From: an uncultured Lachnoclostridium sp. | GTDB lineage: Bacteria > Bacillota > Clostridia > Lachnospirales > Lachnospiraceae | Reading direction: 5' to 3' | DNA: 59,719 bases | Assembly: GCA_947369165.1 (NCBI GenBank) | Contig: CANBKJ010000009.1 | Location: 1-59,719, forward strand | Shown: positions 28,214 to 38,107 of the stretch, piece by piece | How the letters are laid out: each line of letters starts with the position of its first letter | Position numbering within the stretch: the stretch's first letter is position 1 | Position numbers and translations under genes: made by a program | The notes under the pieces: generated by a model | Told to the model about the DNA's origin: nothing | Seen by the model: only the letters and a program-made list of their open reading frames with translations | The model's database searches: none

Positions 28214-29406
28214 GAGCTTTTTTCAAGAGCAAATCAATCAAAAAGGCTTTTACATTATACATGTTCGTCGGTGTCGTCTCTGCCTTTTTGGTTTCACTGG
28301 TTCTCTCAAATCTTTGTCAGTTTGGGTGTTCTGAAATTTTTGAAAAATATGAAATTCAGTCTGGCATGCAGGATCCGGATATGAGAATTGAATTTAAAAA
28401 GACAGATGAGAATGAGCCGGACAGCACTTTATTCTATCAGTCGTCCTACGATTTTTTTGGGAAATTTACACCAGAAGACCGCAGCGTATATAATACTCTT
28501 GGTCTTTTGAGCGTAGGCGTTTATCCGATTTGCTTCATATTGTTTATTGTTGTTACCAGCATATTGTTTTATCGGCGTCAGCTGCAAAAACCCCTTGCCA
28601 TACTGGAACACGCTGCTGCTCAGATTGCAGGCAGCAATCTGGATTTCAATGTGGTTTATGACCGGGAGGATGAACTGGGAAAGCTGTGCGCCTCCTTTGA
28701 GAAAATGCGCCAGGCGCTGCAGGAAAACAATGAAGAAATGTGGCGGCAGATGGAAGAGCGCAAGCGGCTGAACGCAGCATTTTCCCACGATCTGCGAACC
28801 CCACTGACTGTTCTGAAGGGACAGAGCGAGCTTCTTATGCAGTATTCCCCTAAAATGACAGCGGATAAAATAAGCCGTACCTCAGAAATGATGCATCGGC
28901 ATATCGCCAGGTTGGAGGCTTATGTGCAGACCATGGGTGATCTGCAGCGGCTGGAGGACATAGAAATAACCAGACAGCCGGTGGCTCCAGGAGAACTTTG
29001 GGAACAGCTCCGGCAAACAGGAGAGACGGTGTGTAGCGGAAAAGAGTTCTCATGTGTTTTTATTGGGGACCAGGAAATATCTTTGAATATAGATACTGCC
29101 ATTGTTCAGCGGGTATTTGAAAACCTTCTTGCCAACGCGGTGCGTTTTGCAAAGGAAAAGACGGCAGTAACCTTAGAATCCCGGGACAGGTATTTATATC
29201 TGACCGTTTCCGACGATGGGAACGGGTTTACGAAAAAGGAGCTGGAAAATGCAACCAAGCCCTTTTACAAAACGGTGCATGAAACAGACAACGAGCATTT
29301 TGGTATGGGGTTAAATATCTGCAAGATCCTTTGTGAGAAACATGGTGGCTGTCTCCGGCTGGATAATGGAAATGGCGCTGTTGTTTCAGCCGTGTTTCGG
29401 CAATAA
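28201..29406 (+). CDS. Sensor histidine kinase
   Basis: 401 residues: two membrane segments (about 15-40 and 100-125) flank a short extracellular loop, then HAMP (about 125-180), HisKA with FSHDLRTPLTVLKGQ and a HATPase domain ending in HFGMGLNICKIL. ATG 28201 lies within the last codons of the regulator gene, so the pair is translationally coupled; a TTG at 28183 is less likely. The short outer loop fits sensing at or in the membrane. A terminator follows. Confidence 0.92.
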   Translation: MGKIRAFFKSKSIKKAFTLYMFVGVVSAFLVSLVLSNLCQFGCSEIFEKYEIQSGMQDPDMRIEFKKTDENEPDSTLFYQSSYDFFGKFTPEDRSVYNTLGLLSVGVYPICFILFIVVTSILFYRRQLQKPLAILEHAAAQIAGSNLDFNVVYDREDELGKLCASFEKMRQALQENNEEMWRQMEERKRLNAAFSHDLRTPLTVLKGQSELLMQYSPKMTADKISRTSEMMHRHIARLEAYVQTMGDLQRLEDIEITRQPVAPGELWEQLRQTGETVCSGKEFSCVFIGDQEISLNIDTAIVQRVFENLLANAVRFAKEKTAVTLESRDRYLYLTVSDDGNGFTKKELENATKPFYKTVHETDNEHFGMGLNICKILCEKHGGCLRLDNGNGAVVSAVFRQ

Positions 29407-29419
29407 AATATTTGGTAGG

Positions 29420-29449
29420 AACTTCCTGACGATGTTGGGAAGTTTTTTT
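29420..29449 (+). terminator. Terminator of the two-component operon
   Basis: AACTTCC (29420-29426) pairs with GGAAGTT (29438-29444), followed by TTTTT. It separates the regulator pair from the ABC genes. Confidence 0.8.
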
Positions 29450-29495
29450 ATTTTGTAGACAAAAAGTTGAAAATCTCCGCTTATTCTATATTTAT

Positions 29496-29514
29496 CAGAT
29501 GTGAGATACATCTG
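29496..29514 (+). promoter_or_regulatory. Perfect dyad at the ABC-exporter promoter
   Basis: CAGATGT-GAGAT-ACATCTG, a perfect 7-bp inverted repeat centred close to the expected transcription start (TTGAAA near 29467 and TATATT near 29487 lie just upstream). It is a candidate operator for the adjacent response regulator or a repressor. Confidence 0.5.
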
Positions 29515-29533
29515 GAGAAAGGAGTATTTTCAA

Positions 29534-30442
29534 ATGAATCATTCCATTGAGATCAAAAATCTGAATAAGTTTTATGGGAAGAAACAGGTACTGTATGATG
29601 TCAATCTTTCGATCCATCCGGGGATGTTTGGTCTGCTGGGCCGAAACGGAGCGGGAAAGACTACGCTGATGAAGACACTGGCAACGTTGCTTCAGAAAAA
29701 AGACGGGGAGATCATGGTGTGCGGGGTTCCCATTGAAAACGCCAGGGAAATTCGTAAGATTACTGGGTATCTGCCTCAGGAATTTTCCATGTACCCGTCT
29801 ATGAATGTGGGGGAAGCTATGGATTATCTGGCGGTCCTTTCCGGTATAAAGGGAGTTGAGAGAAGAGAACGCATCGATGTGCTGCTGCAAAAGGTGAATC
29901 TTTCCGAACACCGGAAGAAAAAAGTGAAGGCGCTTTCTGGCGGGATGAAGCGGAGGCTTGGAATCGCTCAGGCGCTGCTAAATGATCCCAGGGTCTTAAT
30001 TGTTGATGAACCCACTGCCGGACTGGATCCAGAAGAACGGATACGTTTTCGGAATTTATTGTCTGAGCTGGCAGAGGATAAGATCGTTATATTGTCTACC
30101 CATATCGTAGGGGATATTGAAGCCGCCTGTGAAGATGTAGGCATTATTAACGAAGGCAGGGTTATCTATAACGGGACGGTAGAAGCGCTTCTGCAGGCAG
30201 CAGAGGGCAGAGTGTTTACTATGACTGCTGCCAGGGAGGAGCTTCCCCGGCTCAAAGAGCAGCTTTCTATCACCAGTATGCATCCCCAGGGCAATCTGGT
30301 TCATATCCGGTTTATCGCGGATGCTTTGATGCCAGGGGCAGAGGCATGCGAGCCGAATATCGAGGACGCATATATGCTTCATCTGCATACCAGTGGCCTT
30401 CAGGATATTCTGAATGAAGAAGAGACGGGAGGTGTGTGGTAA
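29534..30442 (+). CDS. ABC transporter ATP-binding protein
   Basis: 302 residues. Walker A LLGRNGAGKTTL, signature ALSGGMKRRLGIAQAL, Walker B VLIVDEPTAGLDP and the H-loop STHIVGD are intact. It powers the exporter whose membrane subunits are encoded next. ATG 29534 follows AAAGGAG. The gene order (two-component system, then ABC exporter) is typical of peptide-antibiotic detoxification modules, but the substrate is inferred only from that context. Confidence 0.93.
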   Translation: MNHSIEIKNLNKFYGKKQVLYDVNLSIHPGMFGLLGRNGAGKTTLMKTLATLLQKKDGEIMVCGVPIENAREIRKITGYLPQEFSMYPSMNVGEAMDYLAVLSGIKGVERRERIDVLLQKVNLSEHRKKKVKALSGGMKRRLGIAQALLNDPRVLIVDEPTAGLDPEERIRFRNLLSELAEDKIVILSTHIVGDIEAACEDVGIINEGRVIYNGTVEALLQAAEGRVFTMTAAREELPRLKEQLSITSMHPQGNLVHIRFIADALMPGAEACEPNIEDAYMLHLHTSGLQDILNEEETGGVW

Positions 30443-31647
30443 TGCTGTTTTTACGGGAACTGAAAAAAATAGTCATGTCCCTTCCCTATTTGATCTTTGT
30501 CGCTGCCATTGTGACCACGCTGTTTTCCCAGGGCGTATTCCGTTTCCATAATGATCTGCTGCAGGAGCCGCAGCCGGGCGGCAGTTACGGTTTCAAACAG
30601 GAGGAAATCCCGGACATTATCATGCCGGCCGCGCTGAGCGACCTTTGGATGGAATTCTGTGAAAACAATTATACAACGTATCCCATCGGCTTTGTGAAAC
30701 ATGTCAAGCTTAGCGAAACTGATCAGGGAAAAGTGGCCGCTATCCTCTCCGAGATCACAGGAGAGCAAAAAGATGTGATCCTGGGAAAAAGTGATTCGGA
30801 AAATTCAAATGCTGTGGTGCGTGATGGAATGGACTATTCCCGATTTAAGGAGCTGATGGCACTTGTGGATGATCTCCTGGGTGGAGGCTCCAACTATGCG
30901 CCGGATACTCTGACAGGATACGGAACCGTTCCCTTAACCTATGAAGAGGCAAAAGAGAGATATGAACTTGCGGTAAGTTCTGACCAGGTCACCGGGGGAT
31001 ACGCCCGTCTGTTCTCCGACTATGCCGGCGTCATGGTGCTGTCCATTCTCCCGGTATTTCTGGCAGTTATCCTGTGCATGAAGGATCGGCGCGCCAAAAT
31101 GGAGGCACTTATCTATACGAAAAAAATATCCACTGCCAGACTGACTCTGATCCGGTTTCTTGCGCTGGTCATAGCTGCTATGATCCCGGTGTTTATTTTG
31201 TCTTATGTGTCCAATATAATGGTGTGGGGCGCTGCCAATGGAATGCAGCTGGATTACCTGGCGCCGCTGAAATATGATCTGGGCTGGCTGTTACCCAGTG
31301 TGATGATCTCCACAGCTGTCGGTATGTTTTTAACGGAACTGACTGGCTCACCATTGGCAGCTGCCGTACAGGGCCTGTGGTGGATGATTGATGTAAATCT
31401 GGGGATCAAAACAGTTTCTTCTGGATATTCCCTGTTTCGCCTGTCTCCCCGCCATAATGCAGGGGCGGATTCCTGGTTCCGGACTGAGGATTACCAGAAT
31501 CACTTCCAGGATCTTTTACAGAACAGGCTCTTGATCACGGGAATCTCTTTGGTTTTGGTGTTGTTGACGATTCTGATCTATGAAGCGAAAAGAAAGGGGA
31601 AATTTGGTGGAAACATTAAAAATCGCAAAAACAAATCTAAGGCATAA
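30442..31647 (+). CDS. ABC exporter membrane subunit 1
   Basis: 401 residues with one N-terminal membrane segment, a large outside loop (about 35-190) and five or six further membrane segments, as in ABC-2-like permeases. ATG 30442 overlaps the stop of the ATPase gene (TAATG) and has GGGAGG upstream. No close named family was recognised. It probably forms the transport channel with the next protein. Confidence 0.75.
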   Translation: MLFLRELKKIVMSLPYLIFVAAIVTTLFSQGVFRFHNDLLQEPQPGGSYGFKQEEIPDIIMPAALSDLWMEFCENNYTTYPIGFVKHVKLSETDQGKVAAILSEITGEQKDVILGKSDSENSNAVVRDGMDYSRFKELMALVDDLLGGGSNYAPDTLTGYGTVPLTYEEAKERYELAVSSDQVTGGYARLFSDYAGVMVLSILPVFLAVILCMKDRRAKMEALIYTKKISTARLTLIRFLALVIAAMIPVFILSYVSNIMVWGAANGMQLDYLAPLKYDLGWLLPSVMISTAVGMFLTELTGSPLAAAVQGLWWMIDVNLGIKTVSSGYSLFRLSPRHNAGADSWFRTEDYQNHFQDLLQNRLLITGISLVLVLLTILIYEAKRKGKFGGNIKNRKNKSKA

Positions 31648-32227
31648 TTCCTTTTTGTCCATTGCCGCCGCTGTGATGTTGTGCCTGATTACACCGTTAC
31701 TTATCGGGACAGCCAATCTGGACCGGAATTCCGCCGCCATGCCGCTGGAGATGTTTGTTTCCCTGATCGGAATCCTGCTTCTGACCACAGTGTTCCAGCC
31801 AGAGCAGAATGAAGAAATCCATGATCTGGTGTCTTCAAAATATATTAGCACAGGAAAAGTATATCTGATCCGAACGCTGTATTCTGTAGTGGCTGCCGTT
31901 TTATTGATCAGTCTGTTTGCCGTGTATATGCAGACCCAGGGCAGTGATGTGAGGATAATTTTGGTGGCTGGTACCGTGGCGGATGCCATATTCTTAGGTT
32001 CCATGGGAATGCTTACCTCTGTGCTGACAGGGAATACAGTGATTGGATATATGCCGCCCTTTTTGTATTATGCACTCAATATCGGCATGGGACCGAAGCT
32101 GGGCAGCTTTTATCTGTTCTCGATGGCCCTGGGTAATTATAAGGCAAAGATCTGGCTGCTGGCAGCAGGTGTGTTGATGATCGTGGTATCGCTTTTTTCA
32201 ACCCGGATTCTCCAGCAGCGCACATAA
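31607..32227 (+). CDS. ABC exporter membrane subunit 2
   Basis: 206 residues, about six hydrophobic segments and no long loop. It begins inside the end of the previous gene; GTG 31607 is preferred because AAAGGGG lies seven bases upstream, but ATG 31580 is possible. Predicted partner of the preceding permease. Its last 30 bases overlap the convergent exonuclease gene. Confidence 0.68.
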   Translation: METLKIAKTNLRHNSFLSIAAAVMLCLITPLLIGTANLDRNSAAMPLEMFVSLIGILLLTTVFQPEQNEEIHDLVSSKYISTGKVYLIRTLYSVVAAVLLISLFAVYMQTQGSDVRIILVAGTVADAIFLGSMGMLTSVLTGNTVIGYMPPFLYYALNIGMGPKLGSFYLFSMALGNYKAKIWLLAAGVLMIVVSLFSTRILQQRT

Positions 32228-33319
32228 AATACCCCGCAACAGTGCATCCTCTTGTCTGGCTTTGTCATCCCAGACCACATAGTTCTGTTTTTCCCGGTAA
32301 CCGGCACGGAAGAGGGGCGGCTGAATGGCTGCCGGATCCAGGCCGGCAGGAACCGGCAGGAAGGTGCCCTCCTTTTTGGTGTAACAGTTGGATGCCTTTG
32401 CCGGCTGGCGAAATTCTTTTTCCACATAGGTTCCCACACTTTTGTGGATGGCAGTATCTTCTGCCGGGAGATAATAATAGTCTTTATAATTCTTAAAAAA
32501 ATGGCATAAAGTTCCGTGGTGCAGAGGGATCTGAATAGAGATCTCCTGTCCCTCCCAGTGGACAGTAAAGGGAGCTGGTTCCCAGTTCAGGGGAAAGGAA
32601 AAGGGACAGGGGGAAGTAATCGATATGTATATATGATTATTTTGTTCCTGCACATGTATCTTAGTTCCGTTCTGCAGCAGCTTTTGGGGGTTTTTGAAGT
32701 TTAGGAGCTGGGCGGAGTACAGTGTGCCGATGAGATCCTCCAGATTGTGGAGAAGGAGCTTTTGCTTTTCCAATTCCATTCCCTCGTCCCGAAAGTATTT
32801 TTTCTGCATAAATTGGGAATAGATGTCAATACAGTCCCTGCCCGACAGGACGTCTTTCCGCATAAATCCTGTCAGCCGTTCTACGGTAGGAAGTTTTAGG
32901 TCAGGGGCGGGAAAAAGGGATTTAAAGCGTCGGATTTCCCGGTAAATGTCCAGGTTCCGTATTTTGTGAAAAGGAGTATTCACATCCAGTTCCCCGCACT
33001 TTTTTTCGATATAGGGGATATCGAAACCGGTACCGTTGTAGTGCACGAGAAGGGTAAAGGGTTCCAAAAATTGTCCAAATGCCTGCAAAATATCTATCTC
33101 GCTGATGTAGTCATCGGCAAACCACTGGCGAATACAGAATTGCTCCTGGTCTCTGTTGTACCAGAGCGCTCCGATAAGATATAGAGATGAAATCTTCGGG
33201 GACAGACCGGTGGTTTCGATATCAAAGACGCAAAAGTGGTCTATTGACTGCTGGGTATATAATGCCAGAGTCTCGAGAGGCTCTGTTGGTAAATGAAGTG
33301 TTTTATCTATGATCTGCAT
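32198..33319 (-). CDS. RNase H-like (YprB-type) exonuclease domain protein
   Basis: 373 residues on the minus strand. The N-terminal half is a DEDD exonuclease/RNase H-like domain: VFDIETTGLSP, VHYNGTGFDIPYIEKKC and the later SGRDCIDIYSQF with Asp ligands. The C-terminal 150 residues carry no recognised domain. Family knowledge: YprB-like proteins are predicted 3'-5' exonucleases of unknown role. The 3' end overlaps the end of the ABC operon tail to tail. Confidence 0.8.
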   Translation of the reverse strand: MQIIDKTLHLPTEPLETLALYTQQSIDHFCVFDIETTGLSPKISSLYLIGALWYNRDQEQFCIRQWFADDYISEIDILQAFGQFLEPFTLLVHYNGTGFDIPYIEKKCGELDVNTPFHKIRNLDIYREIRRFKSLFPAPDLKLPTVERLTGFMRKDVLSGRDCIDIYSQFMQKKYFRDEGMELEKQKLLLHNLEDLIGTLYSAQLLNFKNPQKLLQNGTKIHVQEQNNHIYISITSPCPFSFPLNWEPAPFTVHWEGQEISIQIPLHHGTLCHFFKNYKDYYYLPAEDTAIHKSVGTYVEKEFRQPAKASNCYTKKEGTFLPVPAGLDPAAIQPPLFRAGYREKQNYVVWDDKARQEDALLRGILCALLENPG

Positions 33320-33469
33320 AGGCTCTTTTCCTTTTAAGTTATGTTAAGATGCTGGGGGTAAAAGTATTTTGCCTGGATACTACGAATTTTGCCCCTGGTA
33401 TCATCTCATTGTACTATAGACAAAAATCTCTGTCAAACTACAAGGTTTTAGAAAAATAGCAAAATAACG

Positions 33470-33498
33470 TGGAAAAATAAATACGAGTGTGTTATGAT
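33470..33498 (+). promoter_or_regulatory. Promoter of cardiolipin synthase gene
   Basis: TGGAAA (33470-33475), a 17-base spacer and TATGAT (33493-33498), about 75 bases before the chosen start codon. Confidence 0.5.
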
Positions 33499-33574
33499 AT
33501 GTGATAAGTGTAATTAGCCTGGTGGTGCGGATTTGAACTCTGTTTTGTTCTGCGCAGCCGGCTGGCAGGAAGAA

Positions 33575-35161
33575 ATGGGGAGAAAACAAATGGTAAACAG
33601 ACAAAAGGGACGATTGAAAAAGTTAAAGGGGAGAATGCAAAGCAGTCTGAGTGGTTTTTTCCGGGCATGTATCGTCGGTGCACTGGTTTTGCTGCAGTTT
33701 GCCATCATAGTAATCATTCCGCTTTTGTTCCGTGATTATGCGACTCAGTTCTATATATTGATCGAGGTTTCAGGGATGATCGGTATTCTTGCGCTGACCA
33801 ATGACAGCCGGAATTTTTCTTATAAATTTTCCTGGCTCTGCGTGATTCTTTTATTTCCCATTTCTGGTCTGGTCATGTTCAACCTCTGGGGTAAGGTGGG
33901 AAAGAAAAATAGATTAAACCGCGCCATCGCTGAGCGGATGAAGAGAACCGATGACCAGCTGGTGCAGGATGAGCAGATCTCGGAAGAGTTTGCTTCCAGG
34001 CATCCGGTGTCTTCGAGAATGTCCCGGTATATGACCTCTATGGGGGCACCTCTTTTTAAAAATAATTCTGCTGAATATTATGCCTTTGGCGAAGATGCCT
34101 TTGAAGATCTGTTCGAGGATCTGGAAAAAGCGCAAAAATTTATTTTTATCGAATTTTTTATCGTGGCGGAGGGCGCGATCTGGGATCAGATTCATGAGAT
34201 TTTGCTGCGAAAGATCAAAGAGGGAGTTGAGGTTAAGTTTCTCTATGACGATTTTGGAGCTTTGTTCCGCACAGGGAAAAATTTTGCGGCGGATCTTCGG
34301 GCCGAAGGCTTTGAGGTGGAGATCTTTAACCCCATTCATAAATATGCCAGCAAATTATATATGAATTTCAGAGATCATCAGAAGATCGTGGTCATCGACG
34401 GAAATATTGGGTATACGGGAGGGTTTAACCTGGCGGATGAGTACGCCAATCTTATCGAGCGTTTTGGTATCTGGAAGGATGCCGGAATTTGTGTGCAGGG
34501 TGATGCCGTATGGGGATTGACCGTAACCTTTCTGGAAATGTGGTCGGTATGTACGACAGATCTGGCCATTGATGTGGAAAAATACCGCCCTACGGAAGTT
34601 TTTCCAGCTTCCGATATGTACTGCCATGTGCTGCGGGATGGACCAGCGCTGGGTACAAATAGTTTTGTAGGAAGTGTCTATAAGCAGATGATCAATTATG
34701 CCGGCAAGATCATGTATATAATGACACCGTACCTGATTCTGGAGGAAACGATGATACGAAGCCTGATCGAGGCAAAGAGCCGGGGGGTGGATGTGAGGAT
34801 TATTACGCCCAGCATACCGGATAAAAAGCATGTGAAGTGGCTGACAGAGTATAATTACGGAGAGCTTCTAAAACATGGGATACGGATTTATGAGTATCTG
34901 CCGGGATTTATCCACTCCAAGGTCGTGATGGCAGAGCATTGCGCGGTGGTGGGAACGATTAACATGGATTACCGCAGTTTCTATCTTCATTATGAAAATG
35001 GTGTGTGGGTCTACGACGAAGAATTTTTGAAAAAGATCATGGACGATTTTACTCATACCTTTGGGGTGAGCCGGGAGATTTCCTATGAGGAATGGAAGAA
35101 CCGGCCGTTTAAAATAAAAATGGTCCAGCATCTTTTGAAAGTGTTTTCTACGCTTGTATGA
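33575..35161 (+). CDS. cls: Cardiolipin synthase
   Basis: 528 residues: two N-terminal membrane helices (about 30-90), then two phospholipase D domains with HKD motifs, the first in DHQKIVVIDGNIGYTGG and the second in HSKVVMAEHCAVVGTINMD. It joins phosphatidylglycerol units into cardiolipin at the membrane. ATG 33575 (after AGGAAG) is used; ATG 33590 is an alternative, and the TTG at 33533 is unlikely. Confidence 0.93.
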   Translation: MGRKQMVNRQKGRLKKLKGRMQSSLSGFFRACIVGALVLLQFAIIVIIPLLFRDYATQFYILIEVSGMIGILALTNDSRNFSYKFSWLCVILLFPISGLVMFNLWGKVGKKNRLNRAIAERMKRTDDQLVQDEQISEEFASRHPVSSRMSRYMTSMGAPLFKNNSAEYYAFGEDAFEDLFEDLEKAQKFIFIEFFIVAEGAIWDQIHEILLRKIKEGVEVKFLYDDFGALFRTGKNFAADLRAEGFEVEIFNPIHKYASKLYMNFRDHQKIVVIDGNIGYTGGFNLADEYANLIERFGIWKDAGICVQGDAVWGLTVTFLEMWSVCTTDLAIDVEKYRPTEVFPASDMYCHVLRDGPALGTNSFVGSVYKQMINYAGKIMYIMTPYLILEETMIRSLIEAKSRGVDVRIITPSIPDKKHVKWLTEYNYGELLKHGIRIYEYLPGFIHSKVVMAEHCAVVGTINMDYRSFYLHYENGVWVYDEEFLKKIMDDFTHTFGVSREISYEEWKNRPFKIKMVQHLLKVFSTLV

Positions 35162-35185
35162 TGGCATGGAGGAAAGGAAGAGAGG

Positions 35186-35797
35186 ATGATACATTTTGTA
35201 AAGGGAAGGCTGGACACCGTGTCTGAGAACATGGTAGTGGTGGAAAACGGTGGAATCGGTTTTGAGATCATGGTGCCATTGTCTGTCGTCTCCAGCCTTC
35301 CCCAGACAGGGAATGAAGTAAAGATATATACCTATACTTATGTGAGGGAGGATGCCCTACAGCTGTATGGTTTTCTGACCAGGGATGAATTGTCTATGTT
35401 CCGGCTGCTTATTACAGTCAGTGGCATCGGTCCTAAAGGAGCTCTCGGCATTCTTTCTGTGATGGACGCAGACGCTCTGCGTTTTGCCATTCTTGCCGAC
35501 GATGCGAAAAGCATCTCTAAAGCGCCGGGTATCGGGGCAAAGACAGCCAGTAAGCTCATCCTTGAGTTAAAGGATAAGATGGACTTTGAGGAAGCTGTCA
35601 CCCATGTTCTGGATCAGGGACAGGCAGAGGCAGCTGAGGGAGTTTCTGATGGCGGGATGGCCGCCAACGATGCCATCCAGGCGCTGGTGGCACTGGGGTA
35701 TACCAGTACGGAAGCGGTCAAAGCAGTGAAGAAGGTGGAGATCACGGCGGATATGACGGTGGAGGACATATTAAAGGCTGGCTTGAAAAATCTGTAG
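35186..35797 (+). CDS. ruvA: Holliday junction branch migration protein RuvA
   Basis: 203 residues. Domain I OB-fold ([20 protein letters not shown]), domain II with two helix-hairpin-helix motifs ([17 protein letters not shown] and [18 protein letters not shown]) and the C-terminal domain III (about 155-203) that contacts RuvB. It binds four-way junctions as a tetramer. ruvB follows after nine bases; ruvC is not in the window. Confidence 0.96.
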   Translation: MIHFVKGRLDTVSENMVVVENGGIGFEIMVPLSVVSSLPQTGNEVKIYTYTYVREDALQLYGFLTRDELSMFRLLITVSGIGPKGALGILSVMDADALRFAILADDAKSISKAPGIGAKTASKLILELKDKMDFEEAVTHVLDQGQAEAAEGVSDGGMAANDAIQALVALGYTSTEAVKAVKKVEITADMTVEDILKAGLKNL

Positions 35798-35806
35798 GAG
35801 GCACAT

Positions 35807-36805
35807 ATGGAGAAGCGTGTTATTTCCACCGATGTGATGGAAGAAGATTATAAGATCGAAAACAGCCTTCGCCCCAGGCTGCTCTGTGATTATATCGGAC
35901 AGACAAAGGCTAAGGATAATCTGAAAATATTTATCGAGGCGGCGAAGGCGAGAGAGGAAGCACTGGACCACGTACTTCTGTATGGTCCGCCGGGATTAGG
36001 GAAAACTACCCTTGCCGGGATCATTGCCAATGAGATGGGGGTGAATCTGAAGATTACTTCCGGTCCCGCTATCGAAAAGCCGGGAGAGATCGCCTCAATC
36101 CTGAATAACCTGCAGGAAGGGGATCTTTTGTTCGTGGATGAGATCCACCGTCTGAACCGGCAGGTAGAGGAAGTGCTCTATCCGGCGATGGAAGATTACG
36201 TGATTGATATCGTCATTGGTAAAGGCGCATCGGCGCGAAGCATCCGGCTGGATCTGCCTAGATTTACGCTGGTGGGGGCGACGACGCGGGCGGGCATGCT
36301 CACGGCGCCGCTACGGGACCGCTTTGGTGTGGTGAATAAGCTGGAGTTTTACACCGTGGAGGAACTGACGACCATCGTCCGGCGCTCTGCCTCGGTATTT
36401 CAGGTAGAAATTGATGAAAAAGGAGCACTGGAGATCGCCAGGCGTTCCCGGGGCACGCCGCGGCTTGCCAACCGTCTTCTTAAGCGGGTGAGAGATTTTG
36501 CCCAGGTCAAATACGATGGCAGAATTACGCTGGAGGTGGCAAATTTTGCCTTGGATCTTCTGGAGGTGGATAAGTTTGGACTGGACAACACGGACCGGGA
36601 GATTCTGATGACGATGATCGAGAAATTTGCCGGCGGACCAGTGGGGCTGGACACACTGGCGGCCAGCATCGGGGAGGACAGCGGAACCATAGAGGACGTC
36701 TATGAACCCTATCTGATCCAGAATGGATTTATTGCCCGAACTCCGCGGGGCCGGGTGGTGACAGAGCGGACTTATGGGCATTTGGGGCTGGAGATCAACA
36801 AGTAG
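35807..36805 (+). CDS. ruvB: Holliday junction helicase RuvB
   Basis: 332 residues. AAA+ ATPase with Walker [18 protein letters not shown], Walker [11 protein letters not shown], sensor 1 LVGATTRAG, and the C-terminal winged helix ([16 protein letters not shown] region). It drives branch migration with RuvA. Spacing to ruvA is nine bases, a clear operon. Confidence 0.97.
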   Translation: MEKRVISTDVMEEDYKIENSLRPRLLCDYIGQTKAKDNLKIFIEAAKAREEALDHVLLYGPPGLGKTTLAGIIANEMGVNLKITSGPAIEKPGEIASILNNLQEGDLLFVDEIHRLNRQVEEVLYPAMEDYVIDIVIGKGASARSIRLDLPRFTLVGATTRAGMLTAPLRDRFGVVNKLEFYTVEELTTIVRRSASVFQVEIDEKGALEIARRSRGTPRLANRLLKRVRDFAQVKYDGRITLEVANFALDLLEVDKFGLDNTDREILMTMIEKFAGGPVGLDTLAASIGEDSGTIEDVYEPYLIQNGFIARTPRGRVVTERTYGHLGLEINK

Positions 36806-36820
36806 AGAGGAAGTGGGAAT

Positions 36821-37048
36821 ATGGCAAATACAGGTGCGGTTAAAGATCCAAAAAACGGGGTGATATCCTGCTGGGTGTGCACAGGGGTGCTGATAGCAGC
36901 AAATCTTATGCGGCTCTTTATGCTTCGGATGAACAATCAGATGGTGGACGGAATTTTTCTTGCCCTGATTTTGATCTGGCTGGGCATATCGGTATTTGAA
37001 ACCGTAAAATATAATAAAGAAAAAAACAGAGACGGGAAAAGGGAATGA
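36821..37048 (+). CDS. Small membrane protein, function unknown
   Basis: 75 residues with two hydrophobic segments (about 14-30 and 37-58) and a charged tail (YNKEKNRDGKRE). Starts 15 bases after ruvB with GAGAGGAAGTGGG upstream; its stop overlaps the start of the cation transporter gene (ATGA). No family recognised. Confidence 0.65.
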   Translation: MANTGAVKDPKNGVISCWVCTGVLIAANLMRLFMLRMNNQMVDGIFLALILIWLGISVFETVKYNKEKNRDGKRE

Positions 37049-37977
37049 AAAATAAACTATTTAATAACTGTACCAGCGAACAGATCGCCATGAGAGTTTC
37101 CAGAAACAGCATTCTGGTAAATGTGCTGCTGTCCCTGGGGAAGATGCTGGCGGGGGTCCTGGGAAATTCCACAGCGATGATCTCCGATGCCGTACACTCT
37201 GCTTCGGATGTGTTTAGTACGATCATTGTCATCATCGGCGTAAAGATATCGGGGAAGGAATCCGACGAGAATCATCCCTATGGACATGAGAGGCTGGAAT
37301 GTGTGGCGGCGATGCTGCTGGCGGTGATCCTCGCGGGAACTGGCATCGGTATCGGTTATGGCGGGGTTATGGTGATCTGGCGGGGCGATATCTCTGAGAT
37401 CGCCATACCTACGCTGCTTCCTTTGGTCGCCGCCATTTTTTCCATTGTGATCAAAGAGGCAATGTATTGGTACACGATCTACGCGGCGAAAAAGATCCGG
37501 TCCGGTGCGCTGAAGGCAGACGCCTGGCACCACCGGTCGGATGCGCTGTCATCTATCGGAAGTTTTGTCGGTATCCTTGGGGCAAAACTGGGTTTATCGG
37601 TACTCGATCCCATCGCCAGCATCGTCATCTGCGCCTTTATTCTAAAGGCGGCTTTTGATATATTCCGGGATGCGGTGGGAAAACTGACGGATGAGGCATG
37701 TGATTCCCAGTTGACCGGGCAGATGCGGCAGGCGATCATGGCTATGGAAGGGGTTCATGCCATTGATGATATGAAAACCCGGATGTTTGGGAATAAAGTA
37801 TATGTGGATATAGAGATCGGTTGTGATGGCAGTATAACTCTCTTTGAGGCCCATGAGATCGCAGAGAATGTCCATGACCGCATCGAGAATCAGTTTCCTG
37901 ATGTGAAACACTGTATGGTGCATGTAAATCCTCATCATCTGCCGGAGGAGCAGCTGGCATCGGATAAGGAAAATTAA
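37045..37977 (+). CDS. Cation diffusion facilitator transporter
   Basis: 310 residues with about six membrane segments and a cytoplasmic C-terminal domain (about 215-300). Metal-site motifs ISDAVHSASDVFST in helix II and ADAWHHRSDALSSIG in helix V (HxxxD) place it in the CDF family, which exports zinc, manganese or iron against a proton gradient. Metal specificity is not certain. The start overlaps the stop of the small membrane protein. Confidence 0.93.
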   Translation: MKNKLFNNCTSEQIAMRVSRNSILVNVLLSLGKMLAGVLGNSTAMISDAVHSASDVFSTIIVIIGVKISGKESDENHPYGHERLECVAAMLLAVILAGTGIGIGYGGVMVIWRGDISEIAIPTLLPLVAAIFSIVIKEAMYWYTIYAAKKIRSGALKADAWHHRSDALSSIGSFVGILGAKLGLSVLDPIASIVICAFILKAAFDIFRDAVGKLTDEACDSQLTGQMRQAIMAMEGVHAIDDMKTRMFGNKVYVDIEIGCDGSITLFEAHEIAENVHDRIENQFPDVKHCMVHVNPHHLPEEQLASDKEN

Positions 37978-37986
37978 TAGTCCGGT

Positions 37987-38080
37987 CATGAAATGTTCAT
38001 ATATGTAGTGTAGGATAATAACCAATACAGGCACGACAGTGCCTATACAGCCAGACAGGACATTTCATGGTCCTGCCTGG
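37987..38080 (+). promoter_or_regulatory. Competing inverted repeats, switch-like leader
   Basis: CATGAAATGT (37987-37996) is perfectly complementary to ACATTTCATG (38060-38069). The latter lies in the loop of a second stem, CCAGACAGGA (38051-38060) with TCCTGCCTGG (38071-38080). A third hairpin, AGGCAC-GACA-GTGCCT (38029-38044), lies between. The two large structures compete for the same bases directly upstream of the ribosome binding site at 38094. No known riboswitch consensus was recognised. Confidence 0.45.
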
Positions 38081-38107
38081 GCAATAGATGATAAAGGAGA
38101 TGGAGCC

